NCBI GenBank assembly: GCA_021770785.1
Contig: JAETQH010000005.1
Location: forward strand, 1-64,000
Length of the DNA: 64,000 nucleotides
Source: Lachnospiraceae bacterium
GTDB lineage: Bacteria > Bacillota > Clostridia > Lachnospirales > Lachnospiraceae
Direction: 5' to 3'
This document shows, one piece after another, positions 25,769 through 34,419 of the stretch; the stretch's first letter is position 1; each line of letters begins with the position of its first letter. The notes under the pieces were generated by a model. It ran no database searches and had not been told where the DNA came from. It was given only the letters and a program-made list of their open reading frames with translations. A program made the position numbers and the translations under genes.

Positions 25769-27832
25769 TCATCTGTCCAACGGCTCATTGAGCATTTCCG
25801 TCCCGGCCAGCACAAAACGTCCGTCAGAAATGATATCTTCTGTGCTGCCGTCGGCACGAATCGCTGTAATCTTATCTAATTCATCATAAGGAATGGTGAT
25901 ATCGGTATGACAATTCAGATACGCCTTCTCCATGTCTGTTTTCCGCAATGCAGATACCGAATTTTCCCTTGCCACAATGGCTTTCCCGTCCGGATTATAG
26001 GCGATGTTGTCCTCCTCATGGCTGTAACAGGTATCTCCCACCGCAAAGTGAGGTCCGGTTTTCTCTGCAATCAGAATCGGAAGCTTATCTGCAATATCAA
26101 AATCCCTCGCCATGCGGTATGCCGTGGTATTCGTTCCAATAGCGAATTCTCCCATCGGCAGGGTCTCATGGTGCATCAGCACATTATCCTTAATATACTT
26201 TTTATTCTCCGCCTCATCCGCAAAGTTTGTGCAGGTATAATCCGCAATCATACCGTCCTTAAAGTCAATCTCCAAATTGCGGTAATTCAGTTCATTCAGA
26301 TATACCTGGCTGACAAAAAGTTTGCCATTTGTCCCCTCTAATACCGGGGAGGTAAACACCTCTCCCACCGGAATGTTCACATCCGCCACACAATTTTCAA
26401 AAGCAGTTTCTTTTGCGGCATCCTTTAATTTCCAGATATTAACATAGAGGTCTGTCCTGTTCGCTCCCTTTCCGGTGATGTGCACCTTATCTGCGGTGTC
26501 AAGCACATCAATGATTTTCTGCTGGATATCACGGTAGAGCATATAATCTAAGGTATTGATTTTTACCGTCTCTGCAAAAATCTCTTCAAACCGCTCCCCA
26601 ATTGCCGGAAGCGGATAAGCAATAATCGTAAAACTGCGCTCCTCCCCCTTGATATAATGGTTCAGCATCTGGCTTGCCATATTTACCTCATATACCTCTA
26701 ACTGCTGCTGTTTTTCACTGTATTTCGGTGCCTCTTTTTTGCTCTCCGGAGAAAAAGGCGCTTCGCCGAATACTTCAATCACCGCCGGGCCTCCAAAACC
26801 TGCTGCCATCTCCTTCACTTCCTCTAAATAGGTTTTCCGAACCTCTAAACAGCGTTCCACATATGCCTTATCTAAATACAAGGCACGACCTTCTTTCTGG
26901 TCAAAATCAAACTGCTTATTCGGCGAAATCGAAGAGGCGCGCATGGTAGGCTTTAAATTCATTTTCTCAAAATTGCGGACTGCCGCCCGAACCATACGCT
27001 CAAAACCGATGGGATAACGGATTTCCACCGTCTCTTTTTTGCTCAAATCTTTTCCCGTAATTTCAAAACCAATGCGGTAGCCTTCGGTATAGGTGTCTGC
27101 CATCGCCTGAATTTTTTCCTCCGGCAAATCATTTAAAAATCCGGCAATTTTTGTCTCATTCTCACCAATATGGGCACCATAACGGTAAAGATAACGCAAA
27201 TCCGTCAAATCTGCATGCATGACGATATCCGTCTCGAAATCTTCCCTTACATCTAAGAGCCGTCTTAGGCCTTCCTCTAAGAAAATCTCGCTGTAATCAT
27301 GGAAATACCAGTAAATAATCTGTCTGATTTCCCTTGCCGCTTGGCTGTCATCTCCCGCCTGCTCTTCCCTTTCTGCTTCCCGCTCCCACTGTTCATAAAC
27401 GTTATAAATTTCCACAAACAGCTCCATGGCAATGGTAAGCTGCATGAGATCCCCCCGGAATACCTTTTCTATCTTTTGGAAAAGCTGCACTGCCACGCAG
27501 CTAAAAAGAAGCCCAAAGTTTTCTCCCAGGGTCTTTACCGCATATTCCGGATTCAAATAACTCGTCTCATAGGCTTCCGGATAAACCCCTGCGTAAAGGG
27601 CTTCATTCTGCTGCTTTTGCTGCTGCAAATCTGCCTGCATAAACTCTCCGCTTTCCACCTTCCGGTAAGTCTCACTCAGCAGCCCTGAAAAACCCGCTGT
27701 CTTTTGAAAATAATCGGCAAAGGGCTCCTTTACCTCCGGTGCGGCTCCAATCTCTGCAATCCGCCCCTCCACCAGTTCAAACCTCTCCCTCGCCTGCTCG
27801 TTCATTTCCTGATAAAATTGTTTATAACTCAT
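25769..27832 (-). CDS. M29-family aminopeptidase with long N-terminal extension
   Basis: A 687-residue metallopeptidase. Residues about 330-687 match the M29 (AmpS/PepS) catalytic region, with candidate metal ligands in NIPVGEVFTSP, LPMGEFAIGTN, GPHFAVGDTCYSHEED and LNCHTDITIPYDEL. Residues 1-330 form a helical extension, since classic M29 enzymes are only about 370-410 residues. Such long forms occur in Clostridia, but I cannot assign the extension. The ATG at 27832 is 15 bases after the HD-domain gene, so both belong to the operon that begins at pyrE. It is expected to remove N-terminal residues from cytosolic peptides. Confidence 0.82.
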   Translation of the reverse strand: MSYKQFYQEMNEQARERFELVEGRIAEIGAAPEVKEPFADYFQKTAGFSGLLSETYRKVESGEFMQADLQQQKQQNEALYAGVYPEAYETSYLNPEYAVKTLGENFGLLFSCVAVQLFQKIEKVFRGDLMQLTIAMELFVEIYNVYEQWEREAEREEQAGDDSQAAREIRQIIYWYFHDYSEIFLEEGLRRLLDVREDFETDIVMHADLTDLRYLYRYGAHIGENETKIAGFLNDLPEEKIQAMADTYTEGYRIGFEITGKDLSKKETVEIRYPIGFERMVRAAVRNFEKMNLKPTMRASSISPNKQFDFDQKEGRALYLDKAYVERCLEVRKTYLEEVKEMAAGFGGPAVIEVFGEAPFSPESKKEAPKYSEKQQQLEVYEVNMASQMLNHYIKGEERSFTIIAYPLPAIGERFEEIFAETVKINTLDYMLYRDIQQKIIDVLDTADKVHITGKGANRTDLYVNIWKLKDAAKETAFENCVADVNIPVGEVFTSPVLEGTNGKLFVSQVYLNELNYRNLEIDFKDGMIADYTCTNFADEAENKKYIKDNVLMHHETLPMGEFAIGTNTTAYRMARDFDIADKLPILIAEKTGPHFAVGDTCYSHEEDNIAYNPDGKAIVARENSVSALRKTDMEKAYLNCHTDITIPYDELDKITAIRADGSTEDIISDGRFVLAGTEMLNEPLDR

Positions 27833-27847
27833 TGTGTTATCACTTTC

Positions 27848-28435
27848 TCAATCATTGATTAATTTGCCTTCTTCTGCATTTTTCTCAATCAGGCTTTTCG
27901 CATATGCCCAAATTTCCTCCGAGCCTTCATGTACCCTGGCATTGCGCGTCATAACCTGGGACTTTTTCACGCCGTGCTCCGCCCAGGATTTTCCGCCGGA
28001 GGCGTCATTTAATAAAAGAGGCTGTACCTTGTCCAACATATTGGCAAATTTTGATTCCGGTGTTTCCATCGCCTCAAACTCATCCCACAGCCCCCGGTAC
28101 TCTCTCTGCTGTTGCGCCGGAAGAAGCCCGAAAATACGGTCTGCCGCCTTTAACTCCCGCTCCCGTTTCGTCTTGTTTCCCTCGGTATCATAGGCATAGG
28201 TATCTCCCGCGTCAATCTCAATTACATCATGAAGCAGCACCATTTTCATGGTTTTTAACACATCAATTTTCTCATTGGCATAATCTGCAAGAACGAATGC
28301 CATTAAGGCTAAGTGCCAGGAATGCTCCGCATCATTTTCTTTCCTGCTGGCATCGCTTAAGTAGGTCTGTCTGCCGATTTTTTTTATTTTGTCCAGCTCC
28401 ATAATAAAATTTATCTGTTTTTCAAAATCCGTCAT
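27848..28435 (-). CDS. HD-domain hydrolase (HDDC2/YfbR-like)
   Basis: A 195-residue cytosolic HD-superfamily protein. The metal site is formed by His in NDAEHSWHLALMA, the HD pair in VLLHDVIEID, and a late Asp in FANMLDKVQPLLL. This pattern matches HDDC2/YfbR 5'-deoxynucleotidases, which remove phosphate from deoxynucleoside monophosphates. Its place next to pyrimidine and purine genes fits a nucleotide clean-up role, but the exact substrate is inferred. Confidence 0.82.
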   Translation of the reverse strand: MTDFEKQINFIMELDKIKKIGRQTYLSDASRKENDAEHSWHLALMAFVLADYANEKIDVLKTMKMVLLHDVIEIDAGDTYAYDTEGNKTKRERELKAADRIFGLLPAQQQREYRGLWDEFEAMETPESKFANMLDKVQPLLLNDASGGKSWAEHGVKKSQVMTRNARVHEGSEEIWAYAKSLIEKNAEEGKLIND

Positions 28436-28476
28436 ATCCTGCTCCTTTCCTGCTTCCGTATCCCTTACGGTATACC

Positions 28477-28806
28477 TCAGCCCATAAATCCCACTGCATA
28501 AAGAGCAATCCAGATACCTACCGCCAAAAAAGACAGTACCGTCGCCATATAGGGGAAAAACTTATAGGAGTTTTCCTCCCCCAGGCTTAAGATTGCCAAT
28601 ACAAAGGAAACAAGGCTAAGCAGCATGGAGCACACCCCTGCGCTGCCTAAATACATGCTGCCGTTTCCCCTGTTCTGAAAGGATAACACAATCACCGCAA
28701 CAAAGATTGCGATGGAAACCACTGCCAGGACAAACGCCAGCATTCCCCGCTTTGACTGAGTTTTATCCGTAAATTTATAACCACTTCTATGTCGTTTTGT
28801 TGCCAT
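28477..28806 (-). CDS. Small three-TM membrane protein (DUF6142-like)
   Basis: A 109-residue protein with a basic N-terminus (KRHRSGYKF) and three hydrophobic helices (MLAFVLAVVSIAIFVAVIVLS, GVCSMLLSLVSFVLAILSL, MATVLSFLAVGIWIALYAV). The pattern fits Lachnospiraceae proteins labelled DUF6142; the function is unknown. The start follows AGGAG and overlaps the upstream VanZ-like gene by 20 bases. Confidence 0.7.
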   Translation of the reverse strand: MATKRHRSGYKFTDKTQSKRGMLAFVLAVVSIAIFVAVIVLSFQNRGNGSMYLGSAGVCSMLLSLVSFVLAILSLGEENSYKFFPYMATVLSFLAVGIWIALYAVGFMG

Positions 28807-29257
28807 GCTTTTTTCTCCTGCCCTGCACTACTGCCGCATAAATCACAAATCCAAACATTCCGCCCACGGTGTTGAGCAACAGGTCGTCCACATCAAAGCT
28901 GCCCACCTTGGTGATAAGCTGAATCAGTTCCACCACCAGGCTTAGTTCAAAACTATACCAGACAGTAGCAAACATTCGTCGGCATCTCGCGGAAAACATG
29001 GGTAAAAATGTGCCGAAGGGCATAAATGCCACCACATTTCCCGCCAGATTCAACAGCACCGCTTTCATCCCCAGTACTTCCCTGTAGCGGATAAAACGTC
29101 CGATTTCCTTAAAAGGCACCAGATTATAGTGATATGCCCTTTCGCTGTAGGTTCTTCCCAATTCCTCCGAAAAAAAGAGGAAATAAAATAATACTAAAAA
29201 ATAAGTCAAAAATAATATGCCTGCCACTGTGCGGCTCTTTTTTTTATTTACATCCAT
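28787..29257 (-). CDS. VanZ-like membrane protein
   Basis: A roughly 156-residue VanZ-family protein with four predicted helices. It has the family signatures YHYNLVPFKEI, the Asn/Pro region NLAGNVVAFMPFGTFLP, ELIQLITKVGSFDVDDLLLNTVGG, and a basic tail. VanZ proteins are linked to teicoplanin resistance, but most are of unknown function. The frame also allows a TTG start at 29278; I prefer ATG 29257, which overlaps the pyrE end by 14 bases, suggesting coupling. Confidence 0.8.
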   Translation of the reverse strand: MDVNKKKSRTVAGILFLTYFLVLFYFLFFSEELGRTYSERAYHYNLVPFKEIGRFIRYREVLGMKAVLLNLAGNVVAFMPFGTFLPMFSARCRRMFATVWYSFELSLVVELIQLITKVGSFDVDDLLLNTVGGMFGFVIYAAVVQGRRKKHGNKTT

Positions 29258-29921
29258 ACTGCTTATAGTATGTATCAATCGCAGTTTTTATTTCATCATT
29301 AATCACAATTTTTCCCTGACATTCTCTGTTGTAAAGGTGCTCCACCACTTCCTCCATGGTAACAATGGCGTTTGCCGCAAAGCCGTATTTTTCACGGATT
29401 TCGTCTAATGCGCTCTTCTCCCCGCCAAGCCCCTTCTCCATACGGTTTAAGGAAACCATAAGACCAAAGATTTCCACATCTCCCTGGGCTTTTACAATAG
29501 GAAATGTTTCCTCGATGGATTTGCCGGAGGTGGTTACGTCCTCGATAATCACCACCTTATCTCCGTCCTTGATTTTACTGCCCAATAAAATTCCGGTATC
29601 GCCGTGGTCCTTGACTTCTTTTCTGTTTGAGCAGTAACGGATTTCCTTGCCGTATAATTTGGAAAATGCAATCGTAGTTGCCACAGATAAGGGAATACCC
29701 TTGTATGCCGGACCGAATAATATGTCAAAATCATCACCATAATTCTCGTGAATCGCCTTCGCATAATATTCACCCAGGCGCATCAGCTGACTGCCTGTCA
29801 CATAGGCGCCTGCATTCATAAAAAACGGGGATTTTCTACCGCTTTTTAAGGTGAATTCCCCGAATTTCAACACATCGCTCTCTACCATAAATTCAATAAA
29901 TTCCTGCTTGTACTGTTCCAT
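29244..29921 (-). CDS. pyrE: Orotate phosphoribosyltransferase
   Basis: A 225-residue OPRTase that makes OMP from orotate and PRPP. The PRPP-binding motif is KVVIIEDVTTSGKS near residues 125-138. FTLKSGRKSPFFMNAG, LFGPAYKGIPLSVATTIAF and the catalytic-loop region NRKEVKDHGDTG match long-type bacterial PyrE. It has its own promoter (30001-30029) and is cut off from the pyrC-K-D-GGDEF transcript by a terminator. Confidence 0.95.
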   Translation of the reverse strand: MEQYKQEFIEFMVESDVLKFGEFTLKSGRKSPFFMNAGAYVTGSQLMRLGEYYAKAIHENYGDDFDILFGPAYKGIPLSVATTIAFSKLYGKEIRYCSNRKEVKDHGDTGILLGSKIKDGDKVVIIEDVTTSGKSIEETFPIVKAQGDVEIFGLMVSLNRMEKGLGGEKSALDEIREKYGFAANAIVTMEEVVEHLYNRECQGKIVINDEIKTAIDTYYKQYGCK

Positions 29922-30000
29922 TTGTCTTCAAACCTCCTTATTTTAAGCCGTTTTCAGGCATTCGTCTTTCCTGTAAAAAATTGCCTTAGATACGTGTTTT

Positions 30001-30029
30001 AGTATACCATTAAGGGGTTTATTTTTCAA
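30001..30029 (-). promoter_or_regulatory. Promoter of pyrE
   Basis: Minus-strand TTGAAA (30029-30024), a 17-bp spacer and TATACT (30006-30001), giving a leader of about 75 bases. Confidence 0.75.
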
Positions 30030-30069
30030 CATACAAAAACAGTCCCTTTCGCACGGCAATTTCTATAAT

Positions 30070-30112
30070 AAAAAAATACACCTGCAAACACCATTTCTGG
30101 TATCCACAAGTG
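30070..30112 (-). terminator. Terminator after the diguanylate cyclase gene
   Basis: A 15-pair stem (30098-30112 with 30079-30093, some G-U pairs) capped by GAAA and followed on the minus strand by TATTTTTTT. It separates the GGDEF gene from the pyrE promoter. Confidence 0.85.
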
Positions 30113-30143
30113 CATTTTCCTTCCATTCCTTCTGCCATACCTG

Positions 30144-31259
30144 TTATTCCCTGCCATGATATCGCTTCTTCTGCTGGTACATGGCTTCATCCGCCTCTTT
30201 TTCCACCTGCACCACATCCCTTCCGCTGCCCCATGCAGCGCCTATGGAAACGGAAATTTCTATCTTAGAAAATTTTTTTCTCTGCTCTAAATACCTTTTC
30301 CAGCTCCGCATCACTTCATCAATTTCACCTTTTCCCGGATTTTCAATAATCATGACAAATTCGTCGCCGCCGATACGGTATGCCCGTTTCCGGTTATCTA
30401 TCAGTTCCTTTATGATACCAGAAACACTGATGATAATATAATCTCCCTGAGCGTGTCCCATAGTATCATTAATCCTTTTCAGGTTATTCACATCCCAGAA
30501 AATCACGCCCACCGTATCCAGTTTCGGATAAACCTTTTCCATCATTTTCAGATATTTATTCTTATTATAAAGCCCCGTCATTTCGTCCCGCTCACTGAGC
30601 TGCTTCATGCTGACTGCATACTCCGCATATCCCATAATATTTTTAGAAATACTCTGGATAATAGGGAGAAAGCAAAGCAGAAGAATACTGCGGGGTATGA
30701 CATAATAAAGCGGCAGCGTATACCATGGACTGGTATTGTTAATGGGAATCTGCACCATGCCATTGGAGTGGTTGATATAATATTCTGTTTTTTCCACCGT
30801 CAAAAGCAGCATATTGGCATCGCACAACCCCCAGAAATAGCCTCCCATAACACTGGCAAAAATTCCGAGAATGCTGAGGATATAAGCATAAGCCAGCACC
30901 TTTTTGGAGGTGTACTGTGCCGCCAGCAGCAAAGGAAATACAATGAGCAGTACTGCATGATAGCTTAGAGTTGCCCCGTCCACTGTAATCGCTAACGTCG
31001 TAGTAAACAGCAGCACATACTTCACCCAGGGCTTATGTAAATTCACCACTTTTCCAAAAATCAAAGTAGAAACAATAATTGCCGTGGAAATGGTAAATCC
31101 GGTGGACAGCAGCTCATTATTTACAATAAATATGTCACATATATTGCCAATCCATATGATAATTGTAGATGCCAAAGCAAAAACCAGACACCGCAATGTA
31201 TATTGATTCACCTTATAATCTATATCAGACCGGCGGTATCCACCCAACTCTTCTTTCAC
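30144..31259 (-). CDS. Membrane-bound diguanylate cyclase (GGDEF)
   Basis: A 371-residue protein with about six or seven N-terminal membrane helices (residues 20-215, for example CLVFALASTIIIWIGNICDIF and YAYILSILGIFASVMGGYFW), then a GGDEF domain (about 220-370). The active site is intact: RIGGDEFVMI, preceded by FWDVNNLKRINDTMGHAQGD. It should make cyclic di-GMP from two GTP. The sensor region is not a known named domain to me. The likely start is the GTG at 31259, behind GGAGG; the frame otherwise opens with a poor TTG at 31274. It lies 34 bases after pyrD, so it is cotranscribed with pyrimidine genes. Confidence 0.88.
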   Translation of the reverse strand: MKEELGGYRRSDIDYKVNQYTLRCLVFALASTIIIWIGNICDIFIVNNELLSTGFTISTAIIVSTLIFGKVVNLHKPWVKYVLLFTTTLAITVDGATLSYHAVLLIVFPLLLAAQYTSKKVLAYAYILSILGIFASVMGGYFWGLCDANMLLLTVEKTEYYINHSNGMVQIPINNTSPWYTLPLYYVIPRSILLLCFLPIIQSISKNIMGYAEYAVSMKQLSERDEMTGLYNKNKYLKMMEKVYPKLDTVGVIFWDVNNLKRINDTMGHAQGDYIIISVSGIIKELIDNRKRAYRIGGDEFVMIIENPGKGEIDEVMRSWKRYLEQRKKFSKIEISVSIGAAWGSGRDVVQVEKEADEAMYQQKKRYHGRE

Positions 31260-31292
31260 ACTTCCTACCTCCAAAGCAACTCAAACCGTTTC

Positions 31293-32195
31293 TCACACTA
31301 CTGCACCCACCAGCTCTTTGATATCGCTAACCTGATATCTTTCCATATAGGCAGCAATGCCTTCCACAATTTCTTCTGTCACCTTTGGATTCGTAAAGTT
31401 AGCCGTACCCACAGAAACCGCTGTAGCCCCCGCCAAAATCATCTCAATGGCATCCTCCGCATTCATAATGCCCCCCATACCGATAATCGGTATGTTGACT
31501 GCCTGTGCCGTCTGGTACACCATACGGACCGCAATGGGATGAACTGCCGGACCGGACATTCCTCCGGTCTTGTTCGCCAGCACAAATTTTCTGCGGTTAA
31601 TATCAATTTTCATTCCCGTTAAAGTGTTAATCAGCGAGAGCGCATCTGCCCCCCCCGCTTCCGCCGCCCGCGCCGTCTCCGTAATATCCGTCACGTTAGG
31701 GGAAAGCTTCATGATGACCGGCTGAGCCGCATATTTTTTAATTTCCCTTGTGATATCCTCCACTGTCTTTGGATTTTGTCCGAAGGCAATGCCACCCTCC
31801 TTGACATTGGGACAGGAGATATTGATTTCCAGCATATCCACCGGCTGGTTTGCCAGCCGTTTTACCACCTCCACATACTCTTCCGTGGTATGGCCGCAGA
31901 CATTTACAATAATTTTCGTATCATACTGTTTCAAAAAAGGAATATCTCTCTCAAGAAACAAATCAATACCCGGATTCTGCAGGCCGATGGCGTTTAACAT
32001 GCCGCCGTAAACCTCCGCCACACGGGGGGTGGGATTTCCTTCCCAGGGCACATTGGCAACCCCCTTCGTCACCACGGCCCCCAGCTTGTTCAAATCCACA
32101 AACTCCGAATATTCCTCTCCTGCGCCAAAGGTTCCGGAGGCAGTCATGACAGGATTTTTTAAGGTTACTCCGCATAAATCCACTTTCATATTCAT
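31293..32195 (-). CDS. pyrD: Dihydroorotate dehydrogenase, catalytic subunit (type 1B)
   Basis: A 300-residue FMN enzyme that oxidises dihydroorotate to orotate. Motifs: KNPVMTASGTFGAGEEY, the catalytic Cys in EINISCPNVKEGG, ALSLINTLTGMKID and IPIIGMGGI. Together with PyrK it forms the NAD-dependent heterotetramer. Its ATG overlaps the pyrK stop by one base (TAATG). Confidence 0.95.
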   Translation of the reverse strand: MNMKVDLCGVTLKNPVMTASGTFGAGEEYSEFVDLNKLGAVVTKGVANVPWEGNPTPRVAEVYGGMLNAIGLQNPGIDLFLERDIPFLKQYDTKIIVNVCGHTTEEYVEVVKRLANQPVDMLEINISCPNVKEGGIAFGQNPKTVEDITREIKKYAAQPVIMKLSPNVTDITETARAAEAGGADALSLINTLTGMKIDINRRKFVLANKTGGMSGPAVHPIAVRMVYQTAQAVNIPIIGMGGIMNAEDAIEMILAGATAVSVGTANFTNPKVTEEIVEGIAAYMERYQVSDIKELVGAVV

Positions 32196-32962
32196 TAGAA
32201 TTCTACCTCCTCTGCCAAAAACACCGGTCCTTCCTTACATATCCGCTTATTATTTACATTGCTGTGGGCATCCTTTTCTTTTGATTTGCAGACGCAGGCA
32301 AGGCAGGCTCCAATCCCGCATGCCATCCGCTCTTCCATGGAAATCCAGCATTCTATGCCGTTTTCCTGCGCATATTCTTTCAGCGCCCGCAGCATGGGGG
32401 AAGGCCCGCAGGCATAAATCACATCTGCCGTAAGCCCGTTCTCCCGGATAGCGTCTAAGACATTGCCCTTTGTTCCGGCGCTGCCATCCTCCGTGGCAAT
32501 ATAAACTTTTCCAAAGGCTTCAAATTCTTCCGTTAAAAACAGTTCGTCCCTGTAGCCTAACACCATCTGCTTTTCACAGTCCAATTCCTTCGCCAACTGC
32601 AGCATAGGTGGGATGCCGATACCTCCGCCGATTAAAAATGCTTTTTTGTCTTTCTTGGTAAAACCGTTTCCTAAAGGTCCTACCACCTTTAACCGCATCC
32701 CCGCACGCATGCCGGAAAATTCAGCCGTTCCCTTTCCGGCGATCCGGTACACCAGACGGATGGCGCCCTTCTCCTTATCAATCTCACAAATGCTGATGGG
32801 TCTTGGCAGCAGCCTGCTGCCGTCATTGCTGTAAACCGACACAAACTGCCCCGCCTTCGCATACGCTGCAACCCGCTCTGTCTTAAGCCACATGCTGTAA
32901 ATATCATCCGCTATCTCTTCCTGTCTGATGATAGATACCATTTCCTCAAATTTTGTCCGCAT
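32195..32962 (-). CDS. pyrK: Dihydroorotate dehydrogenase electron-transfer subunit
   Basis: A 255-residue FAD/[2Fe-2S] flavoprotein. FAD-binding block LLPRPISICEID, NAD-binding GGGIGIPPMLQLAKEL, and the iron-sulfur cysteines in MACGIGACLACVC plus a late Cys in RICKEGPVF. It passes electrons from PyrD to NAD. It sits between pyrC and pyrD in a compact operon. Confidence 0.95.
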   Translation of the reverse strand: MRTKFEEMVSIIRQEEIADDIYSMWLKTERVAAYAKAGQFVSVYSNDGSRLLPRPISICEIDKEKGAIRLVYRIAGKGTAEFSGMRAGMRLKVVGPLGNGFTKKDKKAFLIGGGIGIPPMLQLAKELDCEKQMVLGYRDELFLTEEFEAFGKVYIATEDGSAGTKGNVLDAIRENGLTADVIYACGPSPMLRALKEYAQENGIECWISMEERMACGIGACLACVCKSKEKDAHSNVNNKRICKEGPVFLAEEVEF

Positions 32963-32984
32963 TTTTCTTAAGCCTTCCTATCTT

Positions 32985-34307
32985 TCATTCTTCATATGCG
33001 ATATGTCCGCCTGCGATTGTGACACGCACTTTTCCTGTGACTTCCCTGCCGTCAAAGGGCGTATTCTTTCCCTTGCTGGCAAACTCATTTTTATCAATCT
33101 TATAGGTGACGGTCGGGTCAAAAATTACAATATCCGCCGTCTTGCCCGGCTGGATATCTCCTTTGTCAATACCGATAATCTTCGCCGGGTTATAGCTCAT
33201 CTTTTCTGCCATCTGCATAGGTGTCAGATAACCGCCTAACACCAGCTCCGTGTAGGTAAGGGGCGCTGCCGTCTCTAAGCCCACAATGCCAAAGGGCGCT
33301 CTCTTCATGGACGCATTCTTTTCCTCAAAGGTATGGGGCGCATGGTCCGTCGCAATAACATCCATCACATTATCACGAAGCCCTGCCTTCAATGCCTCCA
33401 CATCCTTTTTGGTACGAAGGGGCGGATTCATTTTGAAATTAGTGTCCGCATCCATGTCTAAGGGCACATTCTTTTCCACGTCAAGGAGTGGCTCTACCTT
33501 TTTGATATCATCCGATGTCAGAGTAAAATGATGCGGGCAGACCTCTGCCGTAATCTGTACGTTCCGATCCTTTGCCATCTGCATCATCATCACGGAATTT
33601 CTGGTAGAACAATGACACAAATGCAGCTTTGCCCCTGTATCATAGGCTAACATGATATCTCTGGCTATAATAATATCCTCCACGGAATTGGTAATCCCCT
33701 TTAATCCTAACCTTTCCGCATTGGCATCTGCATTCACCACGCCGCCGTTGACTAAGTTGCTGTCCTCACAATGCGCCAGTACCACCAAATCAAGCTCCTT
33801 GGCTTTTTCCATTGCCTCTCTGTAAAGCTGGGCGTTCATCACGGATTTTCCGTCTTCGCTGATGGCTCGAATCCCCGCCTTTGCCATTCCCTCAATGTCG
33901 GCTAACTTCTTTCCCTGCTGCCCCTTAGTCACAGCCCCTACCTGCATAACATTAATCAGGCCGACTGTTTTTGCCTTATTGTGCACATAATTTACCACAT
34001 CCGGGTTGTCCACCACCGGCTTGGTATTGGGCATGGCAAGAATGGTGGTGTAACCTCCTCTGGCTGCCGCCCGGCATCCGGTTTCAATGGTTTCCTTCTG
34101 CTCGAACCCCGGATCCCTCAAATGCACGTGCATGTCAATAAAGCCCGGCATCACATAGCAGCCCTTAGCGTCAATCCGGCGCTCTGCCTTTACCTTCATG
34201 TTCTTTTCGATTTTTGTTACCTTTCCGTTTTCAACAAGTACATCTGCAACCTCGTCCATACCGGTTGCCGGATTGATGACCTGTCCTCCCTTAATCAATA
34301 TTGTCAT
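32985..34307 (-). CDS. pyrC: Dihydroorotase
   Basis: A 440-residue class I dihydroorotase (amidohydrolase). Metal-binding DMHVHLRDPG, GCRAAARGGYTTILAMPNTKP, VVLAHCED, LCHCSTRNSV, and the catalytic Asp in VIATDHAPHT are all present. It cyclises carbamoyl aspartate to dihydroorotate. First gene of pyrC-K-D-GGDEF; pyrB and carAB are not in the window. Confidence 0.95.
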   Translation of the reverse strand: MTILIKGGQVINPATGMDEVADVLVENGKVTKIEKNMKVKAERRIDAKGCYVMPGFIDMHVHLRDPGFEQKETIETGCRAAARGGYTTILAMPNTKPVVDNPDVVNYVHNKAKTVGLINVMQVGAVTKGQQGKKLADIEGMAKAGIRAISEDGKSVMNAQLYREAMEKAKELDLVVLAHCEDSNLVNGGVVNADANAERLGLKGITNSVEDIIIARDIMLAYDTGAKLHLCHCSTRNSVMMMQMAKDRNVQITAEVCPHHFTLTSDDIKKVEPLLDVEKNVPLDMDADTNFKMNPPLRTKKDVEALKAGLRDNVMDVIATDHAPHTFEEKNASMKRAPFGIVGLETAAPLTYTELVLGGYLTPMQMAEKMSYNPAKIIGIDKGDIQPGKTADIVIFDPTVTYKIDKNEFASKGKNTPFDGREVTGKVRVTIAGGHIAYEE

Positions 34308-34370
34308 ACGCTCTTCTCCATTCTTTTTTCTATCTTTTTAACGTCACTTAAGACGCAGTTATCCAAGAAT

Positions 34371-34399
34371 ATTTTAACACACATAAATTCAAGGGGCAA
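34371..34399 (-). promoter_or_regulatory. Promoter of the pyrC operon
   Basis: Minus-strand TTGCCC (34399-34394), a 17-bp spacer and TAAAAT (34376-34371). The -35 box lies inside the terminator hairpin of the upstream MATE gene. An imperfect AACGTC/GACGcaGTT inverted repeat follows in the leader. Confidence 0.55.
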
Positions 34400-34415
34400 C
34401 TGTTTCGTTGCCCCC
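34392..34415 (-). terminator. Hairpin at the end of the MATE exporter gene
   Basis: GGGGCAAC and GTTGCCCC with a six-base loop, five bases past the MATE stop. The T-run is weak on both strands, so termination may be leaky. Confidence 0.55.
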
Positions 34416-34419
34416 TGTC

